Positions 1-6,595 of a DNA stretch of 24,474 nucleotides are shown here, one piece after another. This DNA comes from a virus: IMG/VR virus record IMGVR_UViG_3300043395_000336, positions 1 through 24,474 of that record, one strand, 5' to 3'. The notes under the pieces are model-generated. The model saw nothing but the letters and a program-made list of their open reading frames with translations, made no database searches and was not told where the DNA came from. The first letter of the stretch is position 1. Each line of letters begins with the position of its first letter. The translations under genes were made by a program, and so were the position numbers.

Positions 1-87
1 ACCCGCTGGCACCAAGGCGCATACCAGGCTCTGGACTTCCTTAGCGACTACGCTGGTCGAGCGAGGTCACTGATCCGCAATCGTTGA
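1..87 (+). CDS. C-terminal end of an upstream gene (possibly portal protein), partial
   Basis: The first frame is open from the window edge to a TGA at 85-87 and encodes 28 residues ending LDFLSDYAGRARSLIRNR. The other two forward frames close earlier or look less protein-like. The composition (aromatic start, amphipathic helix, basic tail) fits a real protein end. In phages of this layout the gene before the scaffold is normally the portal protein, so portal is a positional guess; nothing in these 28 residues proves it. Confidence 0.5.
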   Translation, partial: TRWHQGAYQALDFLSDYAGRARSLIRNR

Positions 88-94
88 TTGCAAG

Positions 95-148
95 CGCCCC
101 GGGCGTTTCCCGGGAACCGGAGAAGACCGCATCAGGTACTTCGGGGCG
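95..148 (+). promoter_or_regulatory. GC-rich inverted repeats in the gap before the scaffold gene
   Basis: The 110-base gap (88-197) contains a perfect 6-bp stem CCCGGG (98-103) / CCCGGG (109-114) with loop CGTTT. It overlaps a second possible 7-bp pairing of CGCCCCG (95-101) with CGGGGCG (142-148), and the two cannot form together. There is no U-tract, so a simple intrinsic terminator is unlikely. An RNA processing or translation-control element for the scaffold gene is possible but unproven. No ATG or GTG occurs in the gap, so no small gene is called there. Confidence 0.3.
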
Positions 149-197
149 AACACCGTCATAGGCTCGTCGTCGGGTATCAGCGGCTCACGGAGTTGAA

Positions 198-1148
198 ATG
201 AACTTGCCACGCGCAGTACTGGAACAGGAAGAAAAGGCGAACAAACTCTACGAGGCTGTGTACGGGAACCCCGAAGGGACGACCGAACAACCTGCGAACC
301 AGCCAGCGGAACCTGAAGTCCCGCCCAATGGATTGCAGCAGCCCGAACCCCAAGGCTCTCAGGAGCCTGCTGCCAACGACGGAACGCAAGAGTCACAAGC
401 TCAAGCCCCCGAGTCGGATGACCAGCAGAACACCTGGGAACACCGCTACAAGGTTCTGGCCGGTAAGTACTCATCGGAAGTGCCTCGACTGGCAGCGGAC
501 AACCGCGAACTGAAGAACCAGCTCAAGGAGCTCACGGCAACAGTCGAAAGGCTGAAGCAAGCTCCGCAGGCCAAGGCTCAGTTGGTGAAGCCCGAGGAAG
601 TCGAGACATTCGGTTCGGAACTGATCGACGTCGTCCGTCGAGCCGCTCGAGAAGAGCTGGCAGAGAAGGACAACGAGATCTCCGAGCTGAAGGAGATGGT
701 GCAGCAGCTCTCGAACAAGACGACCAAGAACGTTGAGGTGGACTTCTACACGGCGTTGAACACCAAGGTCTCAGACTGGGTGACGATCAACGACGACAAA
801 AACTTCCACAAATGGCTCAACGAGCTGGATGATCTGACGGGGATCCGTCGTCAAGACCTCCTGGCGCAAGCCGAGGCTGACAGAGATGCGGATCGGGTAG
901 CCAAGTTCTTCACTGCGTACAAGCGTGCAAGCCAATCGTGGGCGGCAACTGCGAACCGGAGTTTGGAAGCTCAGGTCGCGCCGGACACGGGACGGCAGGC
1001 GTCTGCGCCTCCCGCCAAGCGTTTCTACACGCGAGGCGAGATCGCGGACTTCTACGGACGTGTACGACGCGGGGAGATTTCGGACAACGACGCGATTGCC
1101 ATCGAAGCTGATATCCAAGCAGCCATTGGCGAAGGACGAGTCCGCTGA
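198..1148 (+). CDS. Capsid scaffolding protein
   Basis: This 316-residue protein probably acts as the internal scaffold for procapsid assembly. It would bind the major capsid protein encoded next and leave before or during DNA packaging. Residues 25-78 are rich in Pro, Gln and Glu and look disordered. Residues 79-120 hold a WEHRYKVLAGKYSSEVPRL segment followed by a heptad-like helix, and 145-175 hold a second coiled coil (EELAEKDNEISELKEMV). The C-terminus (275-316) has the FYTRGEIADFY...EGRVR type ending common in podovirus scaffolds; in scaffolds a basic C-terminus usually contacts the coat. The ATG at 198 follows GGAG at 189-192 with a 5-base spacer. Position directly before the capsid gene supports the call. 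No protease domain is visible. Confidence 0.82.
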   Translation: MNLPRAVLEQEEKANKLYEAVYGNPEGTTEQPANQPAEPEVPPNGLQQPEPQGSQEPAANDGTQESQAQAPESDDQQNTWEHRYKVLAGKYSSEVPRLAADNRELKNQLKELTATVERLKQAPQAKAQLVKPEEVETFGSELIDVVRRAAREELAEKDNEISELKEMVQQLSNKTTKNVEVDFYTALNTKVSDWVTINDDKNFHKWLNELDDLTGIRRQDLLAQAEADRDADRVAKFFTAYKRASQSWAATANRSLEAQVAPDTGRQASAPPAKRFYTRGEIADFYGRVRRGEISDNDAIAIEADIQAAIGEGRVR

Positions 1149-1188
1149 CTCCCCGTCATTGGTTGCTACAGACTGACGAGGTTCAATC

Positions 1189-2196
1189 ATGCCTGTAAGC
1201 GCAACCAATAGCCCGACCGCTCTCCTGCCGTCGGGCACCAACTATCCCCAGTACTCCACCTCTGGTGGTGGCGCGTCGAAGTTCATTCCGGAGCTGTTCT
1301 CGGGCAAGCTCCAGGTGAAGTTCTACAAGTCCACCGTCCTGGGTGAGATCACCAACAACGACTGGGAAGGCGAGATCAAGGGTCAAGGCGACAAGGTCAC
1401 CATCCGCGCCATCCCGACGATCACCATCCGTACCTACACGAAGGGTATGAACCTGACGAACGAAGTGCCGACGTCCACCCCGACGTCGCTCACGATCGAT
1501 CATGGTCGCTACTTCTCCGTGGTGGTTGACGATGTGGACGCCGTGCAAGCTGACGTCAAGTTGATGGACATGTTCACCAACGACGCTGGCGAGCAGATGA
1601 AGATCGCCATCGACGCTCACGTTCTGGGCTCCGTCTTTGCCGATGCGGCTACCGCCAACAAGGGCGCGACCGCCGGTGCCGAGTCGGGCAACCTGAACCT
1701 GGGTGCCACTGGCGCTCCCCGTGGCGTTGACAAGACCAACGTGCTCGACATGATCCTCGACATGGGCCTGGCCCTGGACGAGCAGAACGTGCCTGAGACC
1801 GGTCGTTGGCTGGTGATCCCCCCGTGGATGGCTACTCTGATCAAGAACTCTGATCTGAAGCAAGCCTACCTGACCGGCGATTCCGTGACGCCCCTGCGTA
1901 ACGGCAAGATCGGCCAGATCGACCGCTTCACCGTCTATGTGTCGAACAACCTGACCAAGGTTACCGATCTGGGTGGTGACGCTGCCGCTGGTGGTACGGG
2001 TGCCAACGCTGACAGCACCGCCTGGAACATCATGGCCGGTACCCGTGATGCCATCTCGTTCGCCTCGCAGATCACCGATGTGGAAACGCTCCGTGCGCAG
2101 TCCACCTTCGGCAACATCATGCGTGGTCTGAACGTGTATGGCTTCAAGGTCACCAAGCCTGAGGCCCTGGTCGCTGGCTACGTGAAGAAGGCCTGA
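1189..2196 (+). CDS. Major capsid protein
   Basis: This 335-residue protein would form the capsid shell. The N-terminal portion (SKFIPELFSGKLQVKFYKST) and the segment GDKVTIRAIPTITIRTYTKG resemble coat proteins of the HK97 fold in the P22 gp5-like group, where an N-arm is followed by a beta-strand E-loop. The middle contains DQ-DV-type helices (VVVDDVDAVQADVKLMD) and the C-terminus an A-domain-like beta segment (GLNVYGFKVTKPEALV). The gene lies immediately after the scaffold gene and is followed by a strong stem-loop, as is usual for the most highly expressed late gene. GAGG at 1178-1181 precedes ATG 1189 by 7 bases. No delta-domain or maturation protease cleavage site is obvious, which fits separate scaffold use. 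Family assignment is by sequence pattern only. Confidence 0.9.
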   Translation: MPVSATNSPTALLPSGTNYPQYSTSGGGASKFIPELFSGKLQVKFYKSTVLGEITNNDWEGEIKGQGDKVTIRAIPTITIRTYTKGMNLTNEVPTSTPTSLTIDHGRYFSVVVDDVDAVQADVKLMDMFTNDAGEQMKIAIDAHVLGSVFADAATANKGATAGAESGNLNLGATGAPRGVDKTNVLDMILDMGLALDEQNVPETGRWLVIPPWMATLIKNSDLKQAYLTGDSVTPLRNGKIGQIDRFTVYVSNNLTKVTDLGGDAAAGGTGANADSTAWNIMAGTRDAISFASQITDVETLRAQSTFGNIMRGLNVYGFKVTKPEALVAGYVKKA

Positions 2197-2212
2197 TCGG
2201 CCTGACCTGAAA

Positions 2213-2240
2213 GGCGGGGCTACGGCCCCGCCTCTCCTAT
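2213..2240 (+). terminator. Strong stem-loop after the capsid gene, likely partial terminator or mRNA stabiliser
   Basis: GGCGGGGC (2213-2220) pairs perfectly with GCCCCGCC (2225-2232) around the loop TACG. In RNA this makes a C(UACG)G tetraloop, one of the exceptionally stable UNCG class. The following TCTCCTAT is only weakly U-rich, so read-through into the co-directional genes downstream is expected. Placed 17 bases after the capsid stop, it could terminate some transcripts or protect the capsid mRNA from 3' exonucleases. Confidence 0.7.
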
Positions 2241-2249
2241 AGTTCAACC

Positions 2250-2474
2250 ATGAAACTTCTGAAGCAGAAGGGTTCAGGCGCGATCTACGTCTGGACTCAA
2301 TTCCTGGCCGAACGCTCCGACATGGAGCCGTATGAGCCACAAGTTCCTCAACTGATTACTCCTCCGGAGCCTGAGGTTGTCGAGCCGGTGGCTGAGGCGG
2401 TACCAGAGCCTGCGCAGCCCAGTGCTGCCGAGATGGTGCAGGCGGTCGCATTCAAGAAGAAGGGCCGGAAATGA
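2250..2474 (+). CDS. Small conserved virion-region protein of unknown function
   Basis: This 74-residue protein starts with a compact conserved-looking part (KGSGAIYVWTQFLAERSDM, residues 7-25). It continues with an acidic, Pro/Glu/Val-rich linker (26-62) and ends in a basic tail KKKGRK. Short proteins of this pattern are often found just after the capsid gene in podovirus-like genomes. A structural or head-completion role is possible, but I do not recognise a named family. No clear Shine-Dalgarno sequence precedes ATG 2250; the capsid-gene stem-loop ends only 17 bases upstream. Its stop overlaps the next start (ATGA at 2471-2474), implying translational coupling. Confidence 0.7.
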   Translation: MKLLKQKGSGAIYVWTQFLAERSDMEPYEPQVPQLITPPEPEVVEPVAEAVPEPAQPSAAEMVQAVAFKKKGRK

Positions 2475-2782
2475 AGGCGAGTGACGTCAAGCGTGAAGGC
2501 GGGAAGCTTGTCTACCGAGGCCAGAAGTTTGACGGCTTCAACAAGCCCAAGGACGCCCCGGACGGTGCCAAGGAAAAGAAGATGGTGCTGGCCAAGAAGG
2601 GCGATGAAGTGAAGCTGGTGCGGTTCGGCCTGCGTGGCATGGAGGACTTCACTCAGCACAAGGATCCCGAGCGTCGAGCCAACTACCTTGCCCGGTCTGC
2701 CGGGATCAAGAACAAGGACGGGAAGCTGACCAAGGATGACGTATTCAGCGCGAACCACTGGGCTCGCAAGGTTCTCTGGTGA
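2471..2782 (+). CDS. Small conserved basic protein with HKDPERR motif, function unknown
   Basis: This 103-residue, lysine-rich protein contains VRFGLRGMEDFTQHKDPERR followed by NYLARSAGI and a final SANHWARKVLW. That signature (a histidine-aspartate turn, an arginine-rich helix and an aromatic C-terminal end) recurs in small viral proteins of unknown function, some annotated DUF5754; I am not certain of that family name here. Its place between the capsid and neck genes suggests a virion or assembly role. The start ATG overlaps the previous stop by 4 bases, and 8 bases separate its stop from the next gene. Confidence 0.75.
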   Translation: MKASDVKREGGKLVYRGQKFDGFNKPKDAPDGAKEKKMVLAKKGDEVKLVRFGLRGMEDFTQHKDPERRANYLARSAGIKNKDGKLTKDDVFSANHWARKVLW

Positions 2783-2790
2783 GGTGACCA

Positions 2791-3480
2791 ATGATTGCAA
2801 GCGACATCATCAACCGTGCTCGGATCGTCCTGAACGATGCTGATGGAGTCCGTTGGCTTGACTCCGAGCTCCTGGGCTGGATCAACGATGGCCAGCGAGT
2901 CATCGCCCTGGTGCGGCCTGATGCCTGCGTCAGTAACTCCACGATCACTCTGGTCGCCGGAACCAAGCAGTCGATCCCGAACGACGGCCTGCGGTTGCTG
3001 GACGTGATGCGCAACATCAACCCCGACAACTCCGGTGGCCGGGTGGTGCGCCATGTCGATCGCGACGTGCTGGATACCCAGAACGTGAACTGGCACAGCG
3101 AGAGCGGCCAGGCTGTCGTCAAGAACTACATCTACGACAACCGGGATCCCAAGACCTTCTACGTCTACCCGCCTGCGCTGAACACGGCCAAGCTCGAGAT
3201 CATCTACTCGAAGAACCCGACCGACGTGACTGCCACCGGCTCTACGGTGGCTGTGGCCGACATCTACGCTGACCCGCTGCTGAACTACGTTCTGCACCGC
3301 GCCTACAGTAAGGACGCTGAGTTCGCTCAGAACTTCCAGCTCTCGGCTACCTACCTCCAGATCTTCCAGTCGATGCTGGGCATCAAGACCAGCAAGGACG
3401 CAGCCTTCTCGCCCGACCTAAACAGCAAGGGCAGGACGACGGCTCCGAGCGCAGCCTCGCTGCAAATGGGCGGTGTCTGA
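2791..3480 (+). CDS. Head-tail adaptor protein (DUF6682 type)
   Basis: This 229-residue protein opens with an alpha-helical part in which RARIVLND, VRWLDSELLGWINDGQR and RPDACVSN follow one another. It then reads LVAGTKQSIPNDGLRLLDVMRN, the pattern of phage adaptor proteins annotated DUF6682. A beta-rich middle (FYVYPPALNTAKLEIIYSK, about 127-145) and a helical C-terminal part containing DPLLNYVLHRAYSKDAE complete it. Such proteins sit between the portal ring and tail in short-tailed phages and help complete the neck. AGGTG at 2782-2786, overlapping the previous stop, precedes ATG 2791. The next gene begins two bases after the stop. Assignment is by recognised sequence pattern and synteny. 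Confidence 0.75.
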   Translation: MIASDIINRARIVLNDADGVRWLDSELLGWINDGQRVIALVRPDACVSNSTITLVAGTKQSIPNDGLRLLDVMRNINPDNSGGRVVRHVDRDVLDTQNVNWHSESGQAVVKNYIYDNRDPKTFYVYPPALNTAKLEIIYSKNPTDVTATGSTVAVADIYADPLLNYVLHRAYSKDAEFAQNFQLSATYLQIFQSMLGIKTSKDAAFSPDLNSKGRTTAPSAASLQMGGV

Positions 3481-3482
3481 TC

Positions 3483-4136
3483 GTGGCCAGCTACGACGAC
3501 TTTCTGTCACGGGTGCTTCCTGAGGTTCCTGGTTGTGCCGAGATCACGGCGCTCCAGGCGATCAAGGACGCGACGATCGAGTTCTGTGAAAAGAGCCTGA
3601 TCTACCAGGCCGATCATGACCCTGTGTCTGTCGCGGCGAAGACGGCTGACTACGATCTGGATTCTCCGGTTGCGGACACCAGGATCATCAAGATCATGAA
3701 GCTTTGGTACTCGGGTAATGAGCTCGCCGCCTCAGCTCCCGACCAGGTGTCAGACCCAACCCTCTACAACCAGCAGGTGGGTGACTACAGCACTCAGTAC
3801 GGCACGCCTCGGACGTTTGTGCAGAAGGACTCGGAGACTTTCTCGTTATTTCCGATTCCGGAGAGGCAACTGTCCAACGCCATCACCATGCGCGTGGCCT
3901 TGGCTCCGCTTCGCAGCGCGACGTCTTGCGCCGATTTCCTGTTCGAACAATTCGTTGAGCCTATTGCCGCTGGCGCTGTTTCTCGGCTGCAAATGACGCC
4001 CAACAAGGCGTACTCGAACCCCAAGCTCGCTGGCTACTACCAGGGCCAGTACATGGTCGGCGTCAATGATGCGCGTCAGAAGGCGACTCGCGGTTTCACC
4101 CGGGCAAATCTGAGCGTGCAGATGCGGAGAATCTGA
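3483..4136 (+). CDS. Probable neck or tail protein downstream of the adaptor
   Basis: This 217-residue protein starts at GTG 3483, two bases after the adaptor stop, with only a weak purine-rich ribosome site. The N-terminal helices (DDFLSRVLPEVPGC, ALQAIKDATIEFCEKSL) and the following LDSPVADTRIIKIMKLWYSG segment look like proteins that usually follow DUF6682 adaptors in podovirus-type genomes. The C-terminal half has a helix-rich portion (FEQFVEPIAAGAVSRLQM) and a basic end (RGFTRANLSVQMRR). A role in the head-tail connector or tail tube is likely from position; it may be the functional counterpart of T7 gp11. I cannot name the family confidently. Confidence 0.72.
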   Translation: MASYDDFLSRVLPEVPGCAEITALQAIKDATIEFCEKSLIYQADHDPVSVAAKTADYDLDSPVADTRIIKIMKLWYSGNELAASAPDQVSDPTLYNQQVGDYSTQYGTPRTFVQKDSETFSLFPIPERQLSNAITMRVALAPLRSATSCADFLFEQFVEPIAAGAVSRLQMTPNKAYSNPKLAGYYQGQYMVGVNDARQKATRGFTRANLSVQMRRI

Positions 4137-4137
4137 C

Positions 4138-4470
4138 ATGACCCAGAAGATCAAGCTCGTCCAGGGCGACACTCGCCCCCAGATTCAGGTGACCTTTACA
4201 GACGAGACGACTGGCCTGCCCATCAACATCACAGGCGCTGTGCCGCGCATGTACTTTCGAGCCGCAGGATCTTCAGAGACTCTGTCGACCCTCACCGGGG
4301 TTGTGTTGGATGGCCCTGCTGGCAAGACCGTATTTTCCTGGGGGCCCACCACCCTTAACGTCCCACCTGGCGACTACCAGGGAGAGCTCGAGCTGACGTT
4401 CTCCACTGGAGACAGGCAGTCGGTCTACGACATTGTCAAGTTCAAGGTGCGCGAGGACTTTAGCGCATGA
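4138..4470 (+). CDS. BppU-like Ig-fold tail or baseplate protein
   Basis: This 110-residue all-beta protein matches the pattern of the N-terminal Ig-like domain of phage baseplate upper proteins (BppU_N). That pattern is a polar start with QGDTRPQIQVTF, a NITGAVPRMYFRA strand pair, then GKTVFSWGPTTL and PPGDYQGELELTFSTGDRQ. In lactococcal phages that domain anchors receptor-binding proteins; here it is probably a stand-alone adaptor for the fibre module that follows. It begins one base after the preceding stop and its own stop overlaps the next start (ATGA, 4467-4470). GAGGA at 4453-4457 inside its end serves as the ribosome site for that next gene. Confidence 0.7.
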   Translation: MTQKIKLVQGDTRPQIQVTFTDETTGLPINITGAVPRMYFRAAGSSETLSTLTGVVLDGPAGKTVFSWGPTTLNVPPGDYQGELELTFSTGDRQSVYDIVKFKVREDFSA

Positions 4471-6107
4471 AGATCTCGGCGGTCGCGCTTGAAAGCCTTA
4501 GGGCTTCCATTTCATGCGTCACCCTGCGCGCAGAGATTTCTGTTGTCAGGTTTCGCTCGTCTGTCGCTGAGCAGACGCGAGCCAAAGCCGCTACCGCCGC
4601 AAGCTTTCTGAAGGCCAGCGCAACCGCCTCACAAATCGAGGCGGCGGCGTATGGCGCTCTCATTCAGGCCAGCCTTGTGCTTGGCTACTTTACTCGGATC
4701 TACGATGCAGAGAGCGCCGCAATCACGAGCGACTCCAGGGTCGCATCGCTTCAGAAGTCATTCTCCGAGCTTGCTTCCGCGATTGACATCCTGGGCAAGT
4801 CGTCGTCCAAGCAGTTCAACGAAAGCCTTGCTGCGGTTGATGCTGCAACGTCTCTGCTGAACAAAGCGATCGCGGAGATTGCGTCCACATCGGATGCTCA
4901 GATCAAGGGCGTCGGTCTTTCAAAGCTGGACTCCGCTTCTGCGTCAGAGGAGATCGGCAAGGCGATCTCAAAGATTGCGCTCGACGCCGCCACGAGCACG
5001 GACGACTCCGCTCGACTTCTGGTCAAGGCTCTTGTAGAAACCGTGTCCACCTCTGACCGGATAGCGGTTGGCTATGTTCGTAGCTACAACTATTCGGACG
5101 TCGCGGTCACAACAGATCAGGCTGGTCTTGACCTGTCGCGCCATGTCCAAACCGACGCGATGGCTACGGACGACCTGGATGGAGCTGCGACGGCAGATGA
5201 CGATCAGACAGCGCAGTTTATCAAGGCGGTCTCTGACATCGTCTCAAGCAGCGATCTGTTCGATCTCGCTGTTGAATACATCCGGTCTCAGGACGAACAG
5301 ATCACTTCTTCTGATGTCCTGGCGCGCTCCTTCGCGAAGGAGTTGGTTGACTCCGTATCTGTGCTTGACTCGGCCCTGGTTGGTTATGTTCGGGGCAGAG
5401 AGAGTTCATCCGACGCCACAACGACGGACATCAGTAGCGTTGCGCTCGGCAAAGTTCTTGCCGACTTGGCTGGTCTATCTGATTCAACGGCTCTGGCCGT
5501 CACCAAGGGCCTAAGCGACGGCGTGTCGCCCACTGAGCTTGCGAGTCTGATCGCCAGCAAGATCCTTGGCGACACAGTGCAGAGCGCAGATGAGGATGTG
5601 CTTTCGTTTGGGAAGATTGCAGAGGACGCGCCTGCGGCATCTGACAGCAGCGCCCTGTCATCGTCCAAAGAGTTTGCTGACCAGTCAGCAACCTCGGACA
5701 TCGCGACAAAGCTAGTCGGACGAGTGTCCGCTGATGCTGCGGCGTCCGCCGACTTTGTCGCAAGGCTCATCTCGAAGAGCACTTCCGAACAGATCACGAC
5801 CGGCGATGCCGCCCTCCTCAGCTCTGGAAAGTCGTTTGCTGAACCGCTTAGTGCCGCAGACATTGCGGCAAGAGTTGTTGCGAAAGCAATAAGCGACTCC
5901 GCAATAGTGGGTGACCTGTTCGATGCGCGGCTTGGCCGAGGCGCTACTGACTCAGCGTCAAGCACCGATGCAGCTTTGCTTGCCCCGCGAAAGAATCTAT
6001 CTGACACCACCTCTGCATCCGACGCAGGGAGTGTTTTGAAGCAGGACTACTGCGATGCCTCGTACTTCGCAGCAGACTACGTCGGAAATGTCGTTGTCAA
6101 CTTTTGA
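4467..6107 (+). CDS. Long Ser/Asp/Ala-rich repeat structural protein, probable fibre shaft
   Basis: This 546-residue protein is made largely of degenerate units about 18 residues long with the pattern SD(x)n-AL-(x)3-K-x-[LF]-[SA]-D/E-x4, for example SDSSALSSSKEFADQSAT. They run from about residue 85 to 525. Alanine, serine and aspartate dominate, and cysteine is almost absent after the first few residues. The C-terminus ends in CDASYFAADYVGNVVVNF, a tail I associate with phage fibre-module proteins (YF-x-x-DYVG). Repeats of this kind suggest an elongated shaft or spacer between the tail and the receptor-binding tips. It lies between a BppU-like domain and further tail proteins. Start chosen from the ATGA overlap and the upstream GAGGA. 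Function is inferred from composition and context. Confidence 0.7.
   Translation: MKISAVALESLRASISCVTLRAEISVVRFRSSVAEQTRAKAATAASFLKASATASQIEAAAYGALIQASLVLGYFTRIYDAESAAITSDSRVASLQKSFSELASAIDILGKSSSKQFNESLAAVDAATSLLNKAIAEIASTSDAQIKGVGLSKLDSASASEEIGKAISKIALDAATSTDDSARLLVKALVETVSTSDRIAVGYVRSYNYSDVAVTTDQAGLDLSRHVQTDAMATDDLDGAATADDDQTAQFIKAVSDIVSSSDLFDLAVEYIRSQDEQITSSDVLARSFAKELVDSVSVLDSALVGYVRGRESSSDATTTDISSVALGKVLADLAGLSDSTALAVTKGLSDGVSPTELASLIASKILGDTVQSADEDVLSFGKIAEDAPAASDSSALSSSKEFADQSATSDIATKLVGRVSADAAASADFVARLISKSTSEQITTGDAALLSSGKSFAEPLSAADIAARVVAKAISDSAIVGDLFDARLGRGATDSASSTDAALLAPRKNLSDTTSASDAGSVLKQDYCDASYFAADYVGNVVVNF
4720..6030 (+). repeat. Degenerate protein-level repeats of about 18 residues (54 bp)
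   Basis: The translated units SDSSALSSSKEFADQSAT, SDIATKLVGRVSADAAA, SADFVARLISKSTSEQIT, TGDAALLSSGKSFAEPLS and AADIAARVVAKAISDSAI align end to end. Similar units extend upstream through this stretch, roughly two dozen in all. At DNA level the copies have diverged, so the array is old or under protein-level selection and not a recent tandem expansion. Confidence 0.65.
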
Positions 6108-6118
6108 GAGGTGAATGA

Positions 6119-6562
6119 ATGAACACGCAAGAAATCCTCAAGGCGACCGGTGCCTTGAAAGTCGTACTCACTGGCGCTGATGGCCGGGTCAAGCATGAGC
6201 AGGAAGTCAAAAACCTGGTCGTAACGACCGGCCTTGGCTACATCGCTTCGCGCATGAGGGATACAAGTCAGGCCGCTATGAGCCACATGGCTATTGGGGC
6301 CGGAACCGCCAACGCAATCGCAGGGGATGCGGCGTTGGGCAGTGAGCTTGGCCGCGTTGCCCTGACATCCACTGTCGTCACCGGCAATCAAGCGGTCTAC
6401 ACCGCCACGTTTGCTCCTGGCACCGGCACCGGCGCGGTGACTGAAGCTGGCATCTTCAATGCAGCATCCGCTGGCACGATGCTCTGCCGCACCAAGTTTG
6501 CCGTGGTCAACAAGGACGCTGGCGACACCTTGTCGATCACCTGGACTGTCACGATCTCCTGA
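6119..6562 (+). CDS. Conserved phage tail-module protein
   Basis: This 147-residue protein has a short helical start, then VKNLVVTTGLGYIASRM, HMAIGAGTA, a polar loop, and a C-terminal half with TEAGIFNAASAGTMLCRT and DTLSITWTVTIS. This combination is common in small proteins beside phage fibre genes and predicts a beta-sandwich; no enzymatic motif is present. It may be a trimeric fibre component or a cap. AGAGGTG at 6107-6113 sits 5 bases before ATG 6119. An ATG at 6115 lies in another frame and is not the start. It follows the repeat protein by 11 bases and precedes a large fibre gene by 33 bases with no hairpin between. Confidence 0.7.
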   Translation: MNTQEILKATGALKVVLTGADGRVKHEQEVKNLVVTTGLGYIASRMRDTSQAAMSHMAIGAGTANAIAGDAALGSELGRVALTSTVVTGNQAVYTATFAPGTGTGAVTEAGIFNAASAGTMLCRTKFAVVNKDAGDTLSITWTVTIS

Positions 6563-6595
6563 TCTGGTGCATAGCGGGTTGAGAACGAGAGAAGC

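Noticed and set aside
88-201. Frame of the upstream gene stays open after its TGA up to the scaffold start, suggesting read-through or a small gene
   Set aside because: 37 codons without a stop are expected by chance at this GC content. There is no ATG or GTG, and the residues are Arg/Pro-rich without pattern.
2233-2242. CCTATAG as the end of a T7-like phage RNA polymerase promoter
   Set aside because: Only the last seven bases resemble the T7 consensus; the upstream part is a GC hairpin and no second copy was noticed elsewhere.
1183-2340. Long 385-codon open frame on the minus strand across the capsid gene
   Set aside because: It is antisense to the well-supported capsid gene; its product is Arg/His/Gly-rich without motifs. 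GC-rich codon use of the + strand gene creates such frames.
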